Positions 24,069-34,646 of a stretch of 64,000 nucleotides of DNA are shown in pieces. The stretch comes from Nitrosomonas communis (GTDB lineage Bacteria; Pseudomonadota; Gammaproteobacteria; Burkholderiales; Nitrosomonadaceae). The DNA is taken from NCBI RefSeq assembly GCF_024102715.1, contig NZ_JAGFJM010000081.1, positions 34,533 through 98,532 of the forward strand. The letters run 5' to 3'. How positions within the stretch are numbered: the first letter of the stretch is position 1; each line of letters opens with the position of its first letter. Position numbers and translations under genes: made by a program. A model generated the notes under the pieces. It saw only the letters and a program-made list of their open reading frames with translations, was not told the origin of the DNA and searched no databases.

Positions 24069-24590
24069 ATGACCACCATAGTATCCGTACGACGCGGCAA
24101 GCAAGTGGCATTGGGCGGCGATGGGCAGGTGACGCTTGGCGCCGTGGTTGCCAAAGCCAGTGCACGCAAGGTGCGCAGGCTGTATCATGGCAAGATTCTG
24201 GCTGGGTTTGCTGGCGGCACAGCCGATGCGTTCACCTTGTTTGAACGTTTTGAAGGCAAGCTGGAAAAGCATCAGGGTCACCTCATGCGATCTGCGGTTG
24301 AACTGGCCAAGGATTGGCGTACCGATCGTATTTTGCGGCGTCTTGAGGCGATGCTGGTGGTGGCTGACGGTGAGGCTACGCTGATTATCACGGGCGCGGG
24401 CGATGTCATTGAACCCGAGCAAAGTCTGGCTGCGATTGGCAGCGGGGGTGCTTATGCGCAGGCTGCGGCCCGGGCGCTGCTGGAAAATACTGAGCTGTCT
24501 GCTAAGGAGATTGTGTCCAAAGCATTGACCATCGCGGGTGATATCTGTATTTACACCAATCAGGCCCACGTCATCGAGTCCCTTGATTAA
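24069..24590 (+). CDS. hslV: ATP-dependent protease proteolytic subunit HslV
   Basis: HslV is the threonine protease core of the bacterial proteasome-like HslVU complex. After removal of the initiator Met the nucleophile is Thr2 ([23 protein letters not shown]). [22 protein letters not shown] and the C-terminal GGDICIY equivalent ([16 protein letters not shown]) are intact. The 173-residue length is exactly typical. It is followed 30 bp downstream by hslU, the universal arrangement. Confidence 0.98.
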   Translation: MTTIVSVRRGKQVALGGDGQVTLGAVVAKASARKVRRLYHGKILAGFAGGTADAFTLFERFEGKLEKHQGHLMRSAVELAKDWRTDRILRRLEAMLVVADGEATLIITGAGDVIEPEQSLAAIGSGGAYAQAAARALLENTELSAKEIVSKALTIAGDICIYTNQAHVIESLD

Positions 24591-24620
24591 TTTGATTCAT
24601 CCTTCCGAGAAGCTATTAAC

Positions 24621-25949
24621 ATGTCACAAATGACTCCCCAGGAAATCGTACACGAACTCGACAAACATATCATAGGTCAAATTGGCGCTAAGCGCGCAGT
24701 GGCGATTGCGCTTAGAAACCGCTGGCGCAGACAGCAAGTGACTGAACCGCTGCGGCATGAAATCACGCCGAAGAACATCCTGATGATTGGACCCACTGGT
24801 GTCGGTAAAACAGAAATTGCGCGTCGCCTGGCGAAGCTCGCGGATGCGCCATTTATCAAGATCGAAGCGACCAAGTTTACCGAAGTCGGTTATGTCGGGC
24901 GTGATGTTGATTCCATCATCCGCGATCTGGTGGAATCTGCCATCAAACAGGGGCGCGAACGGGAAATCAGAAAAATGCGCCCGCTTGCGGAAGATCGTGC
25001 AGAAGAGCGGATACTGGATGTATTGTTACCCCCTGCGCGCGACCTGGATTTTCGTGCGGAGAGCGAGGAAAGCAGCGCCACCCGGCAGAAGTTCCGTAAA
25101 AAGCTGCGTGAGGGCGATCTGGATGAGAAGGAAATAGAAATCGAAGTCGCTGCAGCGCAGGCGAGTATGGAGATCTTCGCACCTCCCGGCATGGAAGAAC
25201 TTACCTCGCAGATTCAGGGCATGTTCCAGACGATGGGGTCGAGCAAAAAGAAAACACGCAAACTCGCGATCCGTGAAGCCAAAAAAATCTTGATCGAGGA
25301 AGAAGCAGCACGACTGATCAATGATGAAGAGCTGAAGCTGCGTGCGGTGCAGAATGTGGAACAGAACGGTATCGTGTTTCTTGATGAAATCGACAAGATC
25401 ACCAGCCGCTCTGAAACATCGGGCGCAGATGTCTCGCGCCAGGGAGTACAGCGCGATCTCCTGCCACTGGTCGAGGGCACTACCATTTCGACCAAGTATG
25501 GCATGATCAAGACTGATCACATCCTGTTCATTGCCAGTGGCGCCTTTCATCTCGCTAAACCCTCCGATTTGATTCCAGAATTGCAGGGACGTTTCCCGAT
25601 CCGGGTGGAATTGGATAGTCTGAGTGCAGATGATTTCGAGCAGATCCTCACCAATACGGACGCTTGCCTGACACGGCAATATCAGGCGCTATTGAAAACC
25701 GAAGGAATCGAGCTTAGTTTTTCAGAAGATGCGATCAAGCGTTTGGCGGAAATTGCCTATTCAGTCAACGAAAAAACCGAGAACATTGGTGCCAGAAGGC
25801 TGCATACTGTCATGGAGAAACTGTTGGAAGAGGTTTCTTTCAATGCCACCAAGCGCAGCGGCGAATCAATCGTTATCGATGCGGTGTATGTCGATACGCG
25901 CCTCAAGGATCTGTCACAAAGTGAGGATTTGGCGCGCTATGTGCTGTAG
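24621..25949 (+). CDS. hslU: ATP-dependent protease ATPase subunit HslU
   Basis: HslU is the AAA+ unfoldase that feeds substrates to HslV. The 442-residue protein has Walker [10 protein letters not shown] (from residue 57), the pore-loop GYVGRDV, the inserted I domain (about 110-240, charged coiled helices), Walker [12 protein letters not shown] and the sensor-2 region [18 protein letters not shown]. It ends in ARYVL, close to the RFIL-type C-terminal tail that docks into HslV. Confidence 0.98.
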   Translation: MSQMTPQEIVHELDKHIIGQIGAKRAVAIALRNRWRRQQVTEPLRHEITPKNILMIGPTGVGKTEIARRLAKLADAPFIKIEATKFTEVGYVGRDVDSIIRDLVESAIKQGREREIRKMRPLAEDRAEERILDVLLPPARDLDFRAESEESSATRQKFRKKLREGDLDEKEIEIEVAAAQASMEIFAPPGMEELTSQIQGMFQTMGSSKKKTRKLAIREAKKILIEEEAARLINDEELKLRAVQNVEQNGIVFLDEIDKITSRSETSGADVSRQGVQRDLLPLVEGTTISTKYGMIKTDHILFIASGAFHLAKPSDLIPELQGRFPIRVELDSLSADDFEQILTNTDACLTRQYQALLKTEGIELSFSEDAIKRLAEIAYSVNEKTENIGARRLHTVMEKLLEEVSFNATKRSGESIVIDAVYVDTRLKDLSQSEDLARYVL

Positions 25950-26145
25950 AGGAAAACCTGATAAGTGGCTGCAGTGACACATTGCTGCGATGCGTGGTGT
26001 TCACTCCCTTGCCTATCTATGGAATACGTGGCTTCGCTAAAACTTGCTTTGCTCGTTTTCTCGGGTTCTGTGCGTGGTGCGTCTTCCACTTTGCTGGCTG
26101 TTTCAGGCTTTCTCGGGATATTCATTCAAGCAAGGAGTATTTTTC

Positions 26146-27330
26146 ATGCCGATACCTGAGGTGGTCATCCTCAGTGGTGTGCGCACTGCAATCGGTGATT
26201 ACGGCGGGGCACTCAAGGATATCGCTCCTGCTACTTTAGCCGCCAAGGTCGTGCGTGAAGCTGTCACGCGTGCAGGGATTGATCCCGTAGAGGTCAGCCA
26301 TCTGTTTTTTGGTCACGTGATTCACACTGAAGCACGCGATATGTATCTCGCTCGGGTGGCAGGGCTGGCAGGAGGGTTGTCGCAATCGATTGCGGCTTTG
26401 ACGCTGAACCGGGTATGCGGCAGCGGCTTGCAGGCGATCCTGTCTGCGGCGCAAGGCATTATGCTCGGCGATACCGAGGCAGCTGTTGCAGGCGGGGTGG
26501 AATCGATGAGCCGGGCAGGTTATCTGTTACCGGCGCTACGCTGGGGACAGCGCATGAAAGATAGTCAGGCAGTAGATATGGTGGTTGGCGCCCTGAACGA
26601 TCCGTTCGATCAGGTTCATATGGGAGTGACGGCAGAAAATATCGCCAGGAAATGGGGTATTAGCCGTGAAGAGCAGGATCGATACGCTATGGAAAGCCAT
26701 CAGCGGGCGCTGAATGCGATCAGGCAGGGTTACTTCAAAACACAGATCTTGCCAATCGACATTCCGACGCGTGATGGAATCATGCTTTTTGATACTGATG
26801 AACATCCACGTGAACAAGTAAACCTGGAAAAACTGGCCGGGCTTGCCAGCGTTTTTCAGGAGAATGGCACGGTCACCGCAGGTAATGCCTCCGGCATCAA
26901 CGATGGCGCAGCCGCCATGGTGCTCATGAACGCGCACGCAGCCGAACACAGGAATTTGCAGCCGCTGGCGCGCCTGGTTGCTTATGGTCATGCCGGTGTC
27001 GATCCTCGTTACATGGGTATTGGCCCTGTGCCGGCCGTGCAGCAGGTGCTGCATCGTGCCGGACTGAAGCTCGCCGACATGGATGTGATTGAATCCAATG
27101 AGGCCTTTGCAGTGCAAGCCTGTGCGGTGGCGCGCGAACTCGGTTTTGATCCAGACAAAACGAACCCCAATGGCGGTGCGGTGGCATTCGGGCATCCGAT
27201 TGGCGCAACCGGCTGCATCCTGGCGGTTAAGGCGATTTATGAATTGCAGCGCGGGGGCGGGCGTTATGCTTTGGTGACAATGTGCATCGGCGGCGGGCAG
27301 GGGATTGCAGCGATTTTTGAACGGCTATGA
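26146..27330 (+). CDS. acetyl-CoA C-acetyltransferase (thiolase)
   Basis: This 394-residue thiolase condenses or cleaves acyl-CoA (for example two acetyl-CoA to acetoacetyl-CoA). Catalytic residues are visible: the nucleophilic Cys in LNRVCGSGLQAI, the His in NPNGGAVAFGHPIGATG and the second Cys in VTMCIGGGQG. The start is ATG 26146 behind AAGGAG (26132-26137); the longer TTG-initiated frame from 26044 is not conserved-looking. No phaB or beta-oxidation genes adjoin, so its role (polyhydroxybutyrate, fatty-acid or isoprenoid supply) is undetermined. Confidence 0.92.
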   Translation: MPIPEVVILSGVRTAIGDYGGALKDIAPATLAAKVVREAVTRAGIDPVEVSHLFFGHVIHTEARDMYLARVAGLAGGLSQSIAALTLNRVCGSGLQAILSAAQGIMLGDTEAAVAGGVESMSRAGYLLPALRWGQRMKDSQAVDMVVGALNDPFDQVHMGVTAENIARKWGISREEQDRYAMESHQRALNAIRQGYFKTQILPIDIPTRDGIMLFDTDEHPREQVNLEKLAGLASVFQENGTVTAGNASGINDGAAAMVLMNAHAAEHRNLQPLARLVAYGHAGVDPRYMGIGPVPAVQQVLHRAGLKLADMDVIESNEAFAVQACAVARELGFDPDKTNPNGGAVAFGHPIGATGCILAVKAIYELQRGGGRYALVTMCIGGGQGIAAIFERL

Positions 27331-27372
27331 GCTGGTGAATTCAGTAAGTGATTACTTAACATCCAACAAACC

Positions 27373-28857
27373 ATGCCAGCAATTTCTTCCCATCAAGCTT
27401 TCAAGGTACTGTTTATTACGCCGGAAGTCTATCCATTGTGTAAGACTGGCGGTCTGGGCGATGTCAGCGCCGCATTACCCGCTGCTTTGCGGCAATTGGG
27501 TGTAGATGTTCGCTTGTTATTGCCCGGTTATCCGTCTGTCATGTCGGGAATTAAATCCAAGCGGAAAGTGGCAGTATTCGATGAGTTGTCCTATTTTCCG
27601 CCTGTGACGCTGTGGTCAGCTAAACTGCAAGCCAGCAATGTGCCGCTATACATCATCGATTGTCCGGCATTGTACCAGCGTGCAGGTGGGCCATACCTGA
27701 ATCCTGCTGGCAAAAACTGGCCAGACAATGCTTTGCGTTTCGGTCTGCTCTCAAAAATGGGTGCAATCCTGGCAAGTGATGCCACTTCGCTGGCCTGGCA
27801 ACCGGATATCGCGCATTGCAATGATTGGCAAAGCGGACTTGTCCCCGCTTATCTTCATTTTCATCCAGGAAAGAAAGCAGCTTCGCTGATATCTATCCAT
27901 AATCTGGCTTTTCAGGGCTGTTTTCCAGCCGAGACAGTCACTCAACTGGGATTGCCTGCTGCCAGCTTTGCTATGGAAGGGGTGGAATACTATGGTAATT
28001 TATCGTTTATCAAGGCTGGACTTTATTATGCTGATCATATTACGACCGTCAGCCCCACTTATGCTCGTGAGATCCAGCAGGAGCCGCTTGGATTTGGTTT
28101 GCAAGGACTGCTGGCTACACGCAGTCAGGATATTAGTGGCATCGTCAATGGCATTGATACCATGGCATGGGATCCTGTGAGCGATCCCCATCTGAGTAAA
28201 AATTATTCCGATAAACATCTTGTTGCAAAAAAGGTCAATAAGCGTGTGCTTCAGCAAGCAATGGGATTGGAGGTCGATAGTGATATTTTGCTGTTTGCTG
28301 CCATCAGTCGTTTCAGCGAGCAAAAAGGCTATGATCTGATACTGCAGGCGGCATCGCAGCTTGTACAAATACCTGCACAACTAGTGGTACTTGGAAGTGG
28401 CGATGCCCTGCTGGAAGCAAGTCTGGCCAAGCTGGCAGAAGCTTACCCTGGCAAGATTGCAGTATACATCGGTTTTGATGAAGCCTTGTCGCATCTGATT
28501 GAAGCTGGTGCTGACAGTTTCCTGATGCCATCACGTTTTGAGCCTTGCGGCTTGAATCAGATGTATAGCCAGCGTTATGGCACGCCCCCGCTGGTACACG
28601 CAACTGGCGGGCTGATCGATACCGTGGTGGATTGTACGCCAGCCACGCTGGCCGATGGAAGTGCCAGCGGATTCCAATTTCATGATATGACAGCCGAGGA
28701 TTTTCTGGCGGGTATCCAGCGTGTTGTGGCAGCCTACCGCAATCAGTCAATTTGGCGGCGGCTGCAAAGAAATGGCATGCGCAAGAATTTTAGCTGGCAA
28801 GCCAGTGCTACGGCTTATCGTGAAATTTATCAGTTATTGCTGACGACCTCGGGCTGA
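27373..28857 (+). CDS. glgA: glycogen synthase (ADP-glucose type)
   Basis: GlgA transfers glucose from ADP-glucose to alpha-1,4-glucan. The 494-residue GT5 enzyme has the ADP-glucose-binding KTGGLGDV (Lys24), DIAHCNDWQSGL, TTVSPTYAREI and the C-terminal GT-B signature MPSRFEPCGLNQMYSQRYGT. A glucan phosphorylase gene lies 3.2 kb downstream on the same strand, indicating that this cell both stores and mobilises glycogen. Confidence 0.96.
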   Translation: MPAISSHQAFKVLFITPEVYPLCKTGGLGDVSAALPAALRQLGVDVRLLLPGYPSVMSGIKSKRKVAVFDELSYFPPVTLWSAKLQASNVPLYIIDCPALYQRAGGPYLNPAGKNWPDNALRFGLLSKMGAILASDATSLAWQPDIAHCNDWQSGLVPAYLHFHPGKKAASLISIHNLAFQGCFPAETVTQLGLPAASFAMEGVEYYGNLSFIKAGLYYADHITTVSPTYAREIQQEPLGFGLQGLLATRSQDISGIVNGIDTMAWDPVSDPHLSKNYSDKHLVAKKVNKRVLQQAMGLEVDSDILLFAAISRFSEQKGYDLILQAASQLVQIPAQLVVLGSGDALLEASLAKLAEAYPGKIAVYIGFDEALSHLIEAGADSFLMPSRFEPCGLNQMYSQRYGTPPLVHATGGLIDTVVDCTPATLADGSASGFQFHDMTAEDFLAGIQRVVAAYRNQSIWRRLQRNGMRKNFSWQASATAYREIYQLLLTTSG

Positions 28858-28867
28858 TCTGCGCAGC

Positions 28868-29785
28868 TCACCATGTCTTCTGATGTTCTGCCGCGGTCAT
28901 CAGCTTGTGGTAGACAGCCAGCCGGCGCGTATTAATTTTGTTATGCTGGACTGCCAGCAGCAATGCACAATCAGGTTCCGCCATGTGGCGGCAGTTGCTG
29001 AAGCGGCATTGCCAAAGATAGGGCCGGAATTCAACGAATCCCCATGCCAACTCCTTTTCATCAATATGATGCAGGCCAAATTCCTGCAAGCCGGGTGAGT
29101 CGATGATGCAGCTTTGCGCATCGAGATGATAGAGCCGCGTATGCGTGGTGGTATGCCGTCCGCTGTCTAATGCGGTGGAAATTTCCATGGTGGCGCGCTT
29201 GGCATCTGGAAGCAGTGCATTAATGATGGTCGATTTGCCCATGCCGGATTGGCCGGACAGCACACTGGTATGGCCTTGCAGATAAGGTTTAAGCGGCTCG
29301 ATATTTTGAGTGGCGCTGATGGATAGCACCGGATAGTCAAGCGATTGATAAAACGAGAGCGTGGTGAGAGCTGCGCGTGCTTGCTCCAGCAAATCGGCTT
29401 TGTTCAGCAGGATTAGTACTTTGATATGCTGATTTTCAGCTGCGATCAGGCAGCGATCGATCAGTTCCTCGCTGAAGCTTGGTACCGCAGCCACCACGAT
29501 GATGAGTTGGGTGACATTGGCGGCAATCAATTTCTGGCGAAATGCGTCGCTGCGGTAGAGCAGACTCGAGCGTGGCAAAACGGTTTCAATGACACCCTGC
29601 CCAGGGGTGGTTGGCAGAATCCCGACCTGATCACCACAGGCGATGCCCCCTTTCTTCCCACGCATGACACAGTTTACGAGAGATCCATCACCTAGTTCGA
29701 TTTCATACTGTCTGCCGTAGGTGGCAATGACCTGGCCTGCCGCCGGTTGAGTTCGTTTTTTAGAAGAAGTGTGCTTTGAGCTCAA
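28868..29785 (-). CDS. rsgA: ribosome small-subunit-dependent GTPase RsgA
   Basis: RsgA is a circularly permuted GTPase that checks late 30S maturation. In order there is an N-terminal OB fold (GQVIATYGRQYEIELGDGS), the permuted motifs NKADLLE, SGQSGMGKSTIIN and DSPGLQEFGL, and a C-terminal zinc knuckle (CRFSNCRHMAEPDCALL). No ATG is available. I place the start at TTG 29785, whose TTGA overlaps the stop of the dehydratase gene and implies coupling (305 residues); a TTG at 29818 would add 11 residues. The gene converges on glgA with a 10-bp gap. Confidence 0.93.
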   Translation of the reverse strand: MSSKHTSSKKRTQPAAGQVIATYGRQYEIELGDGSLVNCVMRGKKGGIACGDQVGILPTTPGQGVIETVLPRSSLLYRSDAFRQKLIAANVTQLIIVVAAVPSFSEELIDRCLIAAENQHIKVLILLNKADLLEQARAALTTLSFYQSLDYPVLSISATQNIEPLKPYLQGHTSVLSGQSGMGKSTIINALLPDAKRATMEISTALDSGRHTTTHTRLYHLDAQSCIIDSPGLQEFGLHHIDEKELAWGFVEFRPYLWQCRFSNCRHMAEPDCALLLAVQHNKINTRRLAVYHKLMTAAEHQKTW

Positions 29786-30126
29786 ATTTTGAACAGCCAA
29801 TCGATTTTGGCTGCGCAAATAAAATCATTTTCAGACAGTCCGTTGATGGCATGGGTCATGTACTCGACATGACACTTGTTATAGCCGACCGTCATGTCCG
29901 GGTGATGGTCTTCGCGATGGGATAACCATGCTACTGCATTCACGAATGCCATGGTCTGATAGTAGTTTTTGAAGTCAAATGTCTTGCTGATTTTATTGTC
30001 TGCCAGCGACCAGCCTGCGAGTTGCTGCAGCAGTTTGTTTGCTTCCTCTTTAGTGAGAGGCGACACGCCCCCTTCACAAGGTTTGCATTGCTTGTTGGTT
30101 AGATCACAGATATCGGTCATAAGCAC
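29782..30126 (-). CDS. phhB: 4a-hydroxytetrahydrobiopterin dehydratase (pterin-4a-carbinolamine dehydratase)
   Basis: The 114-residue protein has the PCD/DCoH core: GWSLADNKISKTFDFKNYYQ, the active-site histidines in HREDHHPDMTVGY and the C-terminal HAINGLSENDFICAAKID. It dehydrates 4a-hydroxy-tetrahydropterin; in bacteria it can also support molybdopterin-dependent or phenylalanine hydroxylase activity. No hydroxylase gene is adjacent. Its stop overlaps the TTG proposed as the rsgA start, and its own start lies two bases from the M48 peptidase stop, so these three genes look like one operon. Confidence 0.93.
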   Translation of the reverse strand: MLMTDICDLTNKQCKPCEGGVSPLTKEEANKLLQQLAGWSLADNKISKTFDFKNYYQTMAFVNAVAWLSHREDHHPDMTVGYNKCHVEYMTHAINGLSENDFICAAKIDWLFKI

Positions 30127-30128
30127 AC

Positions 30129-31385
30129 CTATATGGAAATGAGTTTTTTCAGTTGAGCAATGCGAATCGCCGCAGGCGGATGCGAATCATAAAAAGCAGA
30201 ATGTATCGGGTCAGGCGTGAGCGTTGCCGCATTATCCTGATAAAGTTTTACCAAAGCACGAATCAAATCGGCTGCGGAAGCATTCTGCGCGGCGTATTCA
30301 TCCGCTTCGAATTCATGTTTACGAGAATACAGGCTGGACAGCGGGTGCAGCAAAAAAGTAAATACCGGCATGATCAGAAAAAACAATAATAGTGCCATGG
30401 CCGTGGAAGAAGCAGATGTGACAGAAACGCCCAGCCCCTGATAGAACCAGGGCTGCTGCATCAGATAACCCAATAACCACAAAAATGCCAGGCTGACGAT
30501 GAATGACCAAATAATCCGTTTGATGACATGATGTCGTTTGAAATGACCAAGCTCATGCGCAAGCACAGCCTCTACTTCCGTTGCTTCAAGGCGCGACAGC
30601 AATGTATCGAAAAAGACGATGCGTTTGGTTTTGCCGAAACCGGTGAAATATGCGTTGCCATGACTGCTGCGGCGTGATCCGTCCATCACGAACAAGCCGC
30701 TGGATTTAAAACCACACTTATGCAAAAGCTGCTCGATACGCGTTCTGAGAGCAGCATCTTCCAGTGGCGAAAATTTATTGAATAAAGGTGCAATCCAGGT
30801 CGGATAAATGGCCAGCAGGAAGAGGTTAAAGGTTATCCATGCCAGCCAGGCATAAAGCCACCAGTGATCGCCCATTTTTTCCATCAGCCATAAAATGCAG
30901 AACAACAATGGCGTGCCAAGCAGCAGGCCTAAGCTATATTGCTTGATGAGATCAGTAAAAAACATAAGTGGTGTCATCTTGTTAAAGCCGAATTGCTGTT
31001 CAATGACAAAAGTCCGGTAATAACTAAAAGGAATTTCGGCCAGGCTCAACAGTAAAACGGTGCTGAAAATGAGCGCCATGCCATGGGGTATCGATTCAGT
31101 AAACCAGTTTGCCCAGAAGTTTGCCAAGGCGTTCAGCCCTCCTCCCAGTGTCAGCATCAGCAGCAAAGCGACATGGATTAAGGTGCTGGGATAATCCAGA
31201 AGGGTTTTAGCGCAGGTATAATCAGCAGCTTTTTGGTGAGCCGCAAGATCGATTTGCGAGACAAAATCTTGCGGTACAGTGCTGCGATAGGCGCGGATAT
31301 GTCGGATATGTCGCGTCGCCAGCCATAGTTGAGTAAAAGTGGTCAGTAATAGTGCAGCGATAAATACAGCAGTGAAAGTTTGCAT
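30129..31385 (-). CDS. M48 family membrane metalloprotease (Ste24/CAAX-protease-like)
   Basis: The 418-residue integral membrane peptidase has several N-terminal hydrophobic segments, the zinc site AHELGHFKRHH and, downstream, a third-ligand glutamate in SRKHEFEADEYAAQ. The whole length matches bacterial Ste24 homologs, which cleave membrane or lipidated proteins at the inner-membrane surface. It heads a minus-strand trio with the dehydratase and rsgA. Confidence 0.92.
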   Translation of the reverse strand: MQTFTAVFIAALLLTTFTQLWLATRHIRHIRAYRSTVPQDFVSQIDLAAHQKAADYTCAKTLLDYPSTLIHVALLLMLTLGGGLNALANFWANWFTESIPHGMALIFSTVLLLSLAEIPFSYYRTFVIEQQFGFNKMTPLMFFTDLIKQYSLGLLLGTPLLFCILWLMEKMGDHWWLYAWLAWITFNLFLLAIYPTWIAPLFNKFSPLEDAALRTRIEQLLHKCGFKSSGLFVMDGSRRSSHGNAYFTGFGKTKRIVFFDTLLSRLEATEVEAVLAHELGHFKRHHVIKRIIWSFIVSLAFLWLLGYLMQQPWFYQGLGVSVTSASSTAMALLLFFLIMPVFTFLLHPLSSLYSRKHEFEADEYAAQNASAADLIRALVKLYQDNAATLTPDPIHSAFYDSHPPAAIRIAQLKKLISI

Positions 31386-31497
31386 AAATAATCAAAATAG
31401 CTAGAAAAGATAATGAAATTCCCTTTCACTTACGACAAAGTGACGGGTGGCTTTCAATATGACACAATCAGTCTATTAAAATTCAAGAAAGCTCATT

Positions 31498-32043
31498 ATG
31501 GCACAAGATAGCAATAACCTCATCTGGATAGATATGGAAATGACGGGCTTGAATCCTCATACCGACCGTATCATTGAAATTGCGTTAGTGGTAACCGATT
31601 CACAACTCAATGTGGTGGCAGAAGCCCCGGTATTGGTAGTATCGCAGCCAACTGCCATCCTGGATGGGATGGATAAATGGAATCAGTCGACGCATGCCAA
31701 ATCAGGACTGATTGATAAAGTCAAAGCTTCCAGGATTACGGAAGCGCAGGCAGAGGCCAGCATGCTTGCTTTTTTGCAGGCTTATGTTCCCTCTGCCACC
31801 TCTCCGATGTGCGGTAATTCCATTTGTCAGGATCGGCGCTTTCTGGCGCGTGTCATGCCACAGTTGGAGGCATATTTTCATTACCGTAACTTGGACGTCA
31901 GTACGCTCAAGGAGCTGGCGAAACGCTGGAAACCAGAAATTATGGCAGGACTGAACAAGGAAAGTAAGCATGAAGCGCTGGCGGATATTTATGATTCGAT
32001 CAACGAATTAAAATACTATCGCGAACATTTTATCGGTGTCTGA
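31498..32043 (+). CDS. orn: oligoribonuclease
   Basis: Orn degrades 2-5 nucleotide RNA fragments and pGpG, closing the cyclic-di-GMP breakdown route. The 181-residue DEDDh exonuclease shows WIDMEMTGL (Asp12, Glu14), [15 protein letters not shown] with the middle Asp, and [12 protein letters not shown] with the final His/Asp pair. Length matches the family. It is divergent from the M48 peptidase, with 112 bp between them. Confidence 0.97.
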   Translation: MAQDSNNLIWIDMEMTGLNPHTDRIIEIALVVTDSQLNVVAEAPVLVVSQPTAILDGMDKWNQSTHAKSGLIDKVKASRITEAQAEASMLAFLQAYVPSATSPMCGNSICQDRRFLARVMPQLEAYFHYRNLDVSTLKELAKRWKPEIMAGLNKESKHEALADIYDSINELKYYREHFIGV

Positions 32044-32082
32044 CAGCCGAGCCGCTATTTATCTCGTCAAGGAGAACAACCA

Positions 32083-34638
32083 ATGATTACCAGAACAACA
32101 TTTACCGTCACAGTCAATCCCAAAATACCCTCCCGTCTGAGCCGCTTGGAAGAATTGGCTAATAATCTTTGGTATAGCTGGGATCGGGAAACACGCGCTT
32201 TGTTCTCTCGCATCGACCCACGTTTGTGGGAAGCTATCGGGCATAATCCCAAAGCTTTTCTCAAGCGGGTTGATGAGTCATTGCTGCACAAGGCAGCGGA
32301 AGATCAGACATTTCTTGCTACCTATAACAGCGTATTGTTGGCTTATGATTCTTATCATTCAGAGTCTTTGCAATACAATCATATTGAAGGCTTGGGCCCG
32401 CACGATCAGGTGGCCTATTTTTGCTTTGAATTTGGCTTCCATGAAAGCCTGCCGGTTTATTCAGGGGGACTTGGTATCCTGGCAGGAGATCACTGCAAGG
32501 CGGCCAGTGATTTGTGCCTGCCATTTGTTGCGGTCGGGTTGTTGTACCGGCAAGGTTATTTCTCTCAGACCATTGATAGTCAGGGTAATCAGCAGGCGAT
32601 TTATGCCGATTCAGATTTTGCAGATCTGCCTGTGGAGCCAGCCTTGCATGACGATGGCACAGAAGTACATATTCAGATCAGCCTGCCGGGACGCAAGGTG
32701 ATGGTGAAAATATGGCGAGTCATCATAGGTCATGTCAGCTTGTATTTGCTCGATACCGATTTGCCGGAAAATCCGCAGAAAGATCGCATGATCACCCACC
32801 AGCTTTATGGCGGCGATAGAACGATGCGCATCGAGCAGGAAATCGTTCTCGGTATTGGCGGCGTTTGCGCCTTACAGGAAATGGGGATTAAGCCCACTGT
32901 CTGGCACAGTAACGAAGGGCATGCGGCATTTATGATGCTGGAGCGCGCGCGTAATCTGGTGCGGCAGGGGCTGGATTTCGCCAGCGCGCTCGAGGCAGTG
33001 GCGGTCAATACTGTATTTACTACGCATACCGCAGTGCCAGCAGGGCATGATCACTTTTCCAAAGCCATGATGCATGATTATTTTGGCGGGTTTTGCCATG
33101 ATTTGAAGATCTCCTGGGAAGAATTCATGGCGCTGGGACATATGCCTGGTTGCGATGATTTCAATATGACAGCATTGGCTATCCATATGTCACGCACACA
33201 TAATGGTGTCAGCAAGATCCATGGCAATGTATCCGCGCACATTTGCAGCGATCTCTGGCCGCAAATCGAGCCAGAGGAGAATCCGGTCAGCTATATCACC
33301 AATGGTGTGCATGTGCCGACTTTTCTGGCGCAAGAGTGGTCTGATCTGTTTGATCGTTACCTTGGTTACGAATGGCGCAATAAAATGTGCGACAAAGAAT
33401 TCTGGTCACGTATCGACACGATCCCGGATCATTTGTTCTGGAGCGTGCGGCAGACGCTGAAATCACAAATGTTTTATGGCGTCCGTGCGCGCCTGACTGA
33501 GCAAAATAGACGCAATCGTGGTTCGGAAGCGCATCTTGACCGACTGTTCAAGCTGCTTGATCCAATCAATCCCAATGTGCTGGTGTTAGGCTTTGCACGC
33601 CGCTTTGCGACGTATAAACGTGCGACGCTGTTATTCGAGAACCTCGACTGGTTAAGAAAAATCCTGCTTGACCCGGAATACCCGGTATTGCTCGTTTTTG
33701 CAGGCAAGGCGCATCCAATGGATGTTCCAGGCCAGGATTTGATCCGGCGGGTTAGCCAGGTATCGCGCCTGCCTGAATTTGAAGGACGGATTTTGCTGGT
33801 GGAGAATTATGATATGCGCTTGGCTCGAAGGCTGGTGGCTGGTGTGGATGTGTGGATCAATAACCCTATTTATCCCTTGGAAGCGAGTGGCACTTCCGGC
33901 ATGAAGGCAGGGATTAATGGCACGATCAATTTAAGCGTGCTTGATGGCTGGTGGGAAGAAGGCTATGATGGTAAAAATGGTTGGGCAGTCAAACCAGTAT
34001 CGGATGATATGGATGCCGCTTTGCGGGATAAGGATGAGAGCCAGTTTTTTTACGAGATTTTGCAGGATCAAGTCATACCCCTGTATTATCGCCGCGGCAA
34101 ATTCGGCTATTCTCAAGAATGGGTCAGGATGGCCAAATATTCAATAACTTCCTTATTGCCACGCTACAATGCGACGCGCATGGTGAGCGAATATGTCAAC
34201 AAATTTTATGTGTCTGCGAATAAACAAGGCACGCATTATGCCAAGGATGATTATGCCCATGCCAAGAATCTCGCTGCCTGGAAAGCGAGAGTGAATGCGG
34301 CCTGGAGCGGTGTTTCCCTGCAGCGGCTGGATACGCCGTGTAACCGCATTGATTTCGGCAGTACTTTGAATTTCAAGGTGGCAGCCAAATTAAACGGCTT
34401 GCAACCCGGCGATGTGGTGGTGGAGCTGTTGCTTTGTCGTCAATACAAGCAAATGAGGTTGAACAGCTTCAGGCGTTTTCATTTCGAATTTGCAGGAATG
34501 AACGAGGCCCAGGAACACTTGTTCGAGCTGGATCATATGCCTGAGTTATGTGGCAGGCAGGAATACTACTTGCGTATGTATCCTTATCATGCGCTGCTGA
34601 CCCATCCGCTGGAGATGGGCAGGATGGTGTGGGTGTAG
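32083..34638 (+). CDS. glgP: alpha-glucan phosphorylase
   Basis: This enzyme releases glucose 1-phosphate from glycogen or maltodextrin. The 851-residue protein starts with the DUF3417-type domain (SRLEELANNLWYSWDRETRA), continues with the GT35 catalytic region (SGGLGILAGDH, VWHSNEGHAAFM) and has the pyridoxal-phosphate lysine in SGTSGMKAGINGT (Lys608). This domain plan is the short archaeal/bacterial phosphorylase form, not the E. coli GlgP form. AAGGAG precedes ATG 32083, 39 bp after orn. Confidence 0.95.
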   Translation: MITRTTFTVTVNPKIPSRLSRLEELANNLWYSWDRETRALFSRIDPRLWEAIGHNPKAFLKRVDESLLHKAAEDQTFLATYNSVLLAYDSYHSESLQYNHIEGLGPHDQVAYFCFEFGFHESLPVYSGGLGILAGDHCKAASDLCLPFVAVGLLYRQGYFSQTIDSQGNQQAIYADSDFADLPVEPALHDDGTEVHIQISLPGRKVMVKIWRVIIGHVSLYLLDTDLPENPQKDRMITHQLYGGDRTMRIEQEIVLGIGGVCALQEMGIKPTVWHSNEGHAAFMMLERARNLVRQGLDFASALEAVAVNTVFTTHTAVPAGHDHFSKAMMHDYFGGFCHDLKISWEEFMALGHMPGCDDFNMTALAIHMSRTHNGVSKIHGNVSAHICSDLWPQIEPEENPVSYITNGVHVPTFLAQEWSDLFDRYLGYEWRNKMCDKEFWSRIDTIPDHLFWSVRQTLKSQMFYGVRARLTEQNRRNRGSEAHLDRLFKLLDPINPNVLVLGFARRFATYKRATLLFENLDWLRKILLDPEYPVLLVFAGKAHPMDVPGQDLIRRVSQVSRLPEFEGRILLVENYDMRLARRLVAGVDVWINNPIYPLEASGTSGMKAGINGTINLSVLDGWWEEGYDGKNGWAVKPVSDDMDAALRDKDESQFFYEILQDQVIPLYYRRGKFGYSQEWVRMAKYSITSLLPRYNATRMVSEYVNKFYVSANKQGTHYAKDDYAHAKNLAAWKARVNAAWSGVSLQRLDTPCNRIDFGSTLNFKVAAKLNGLQPGDVVVELLLCRQYKQMRLNSFRRFHFEFAGMNEAQEHLFELDHMPELCGRQEYYLRMYPYHALLTHPLEMGRMVWV

Positions 34639-34646
34639 AATGACGC

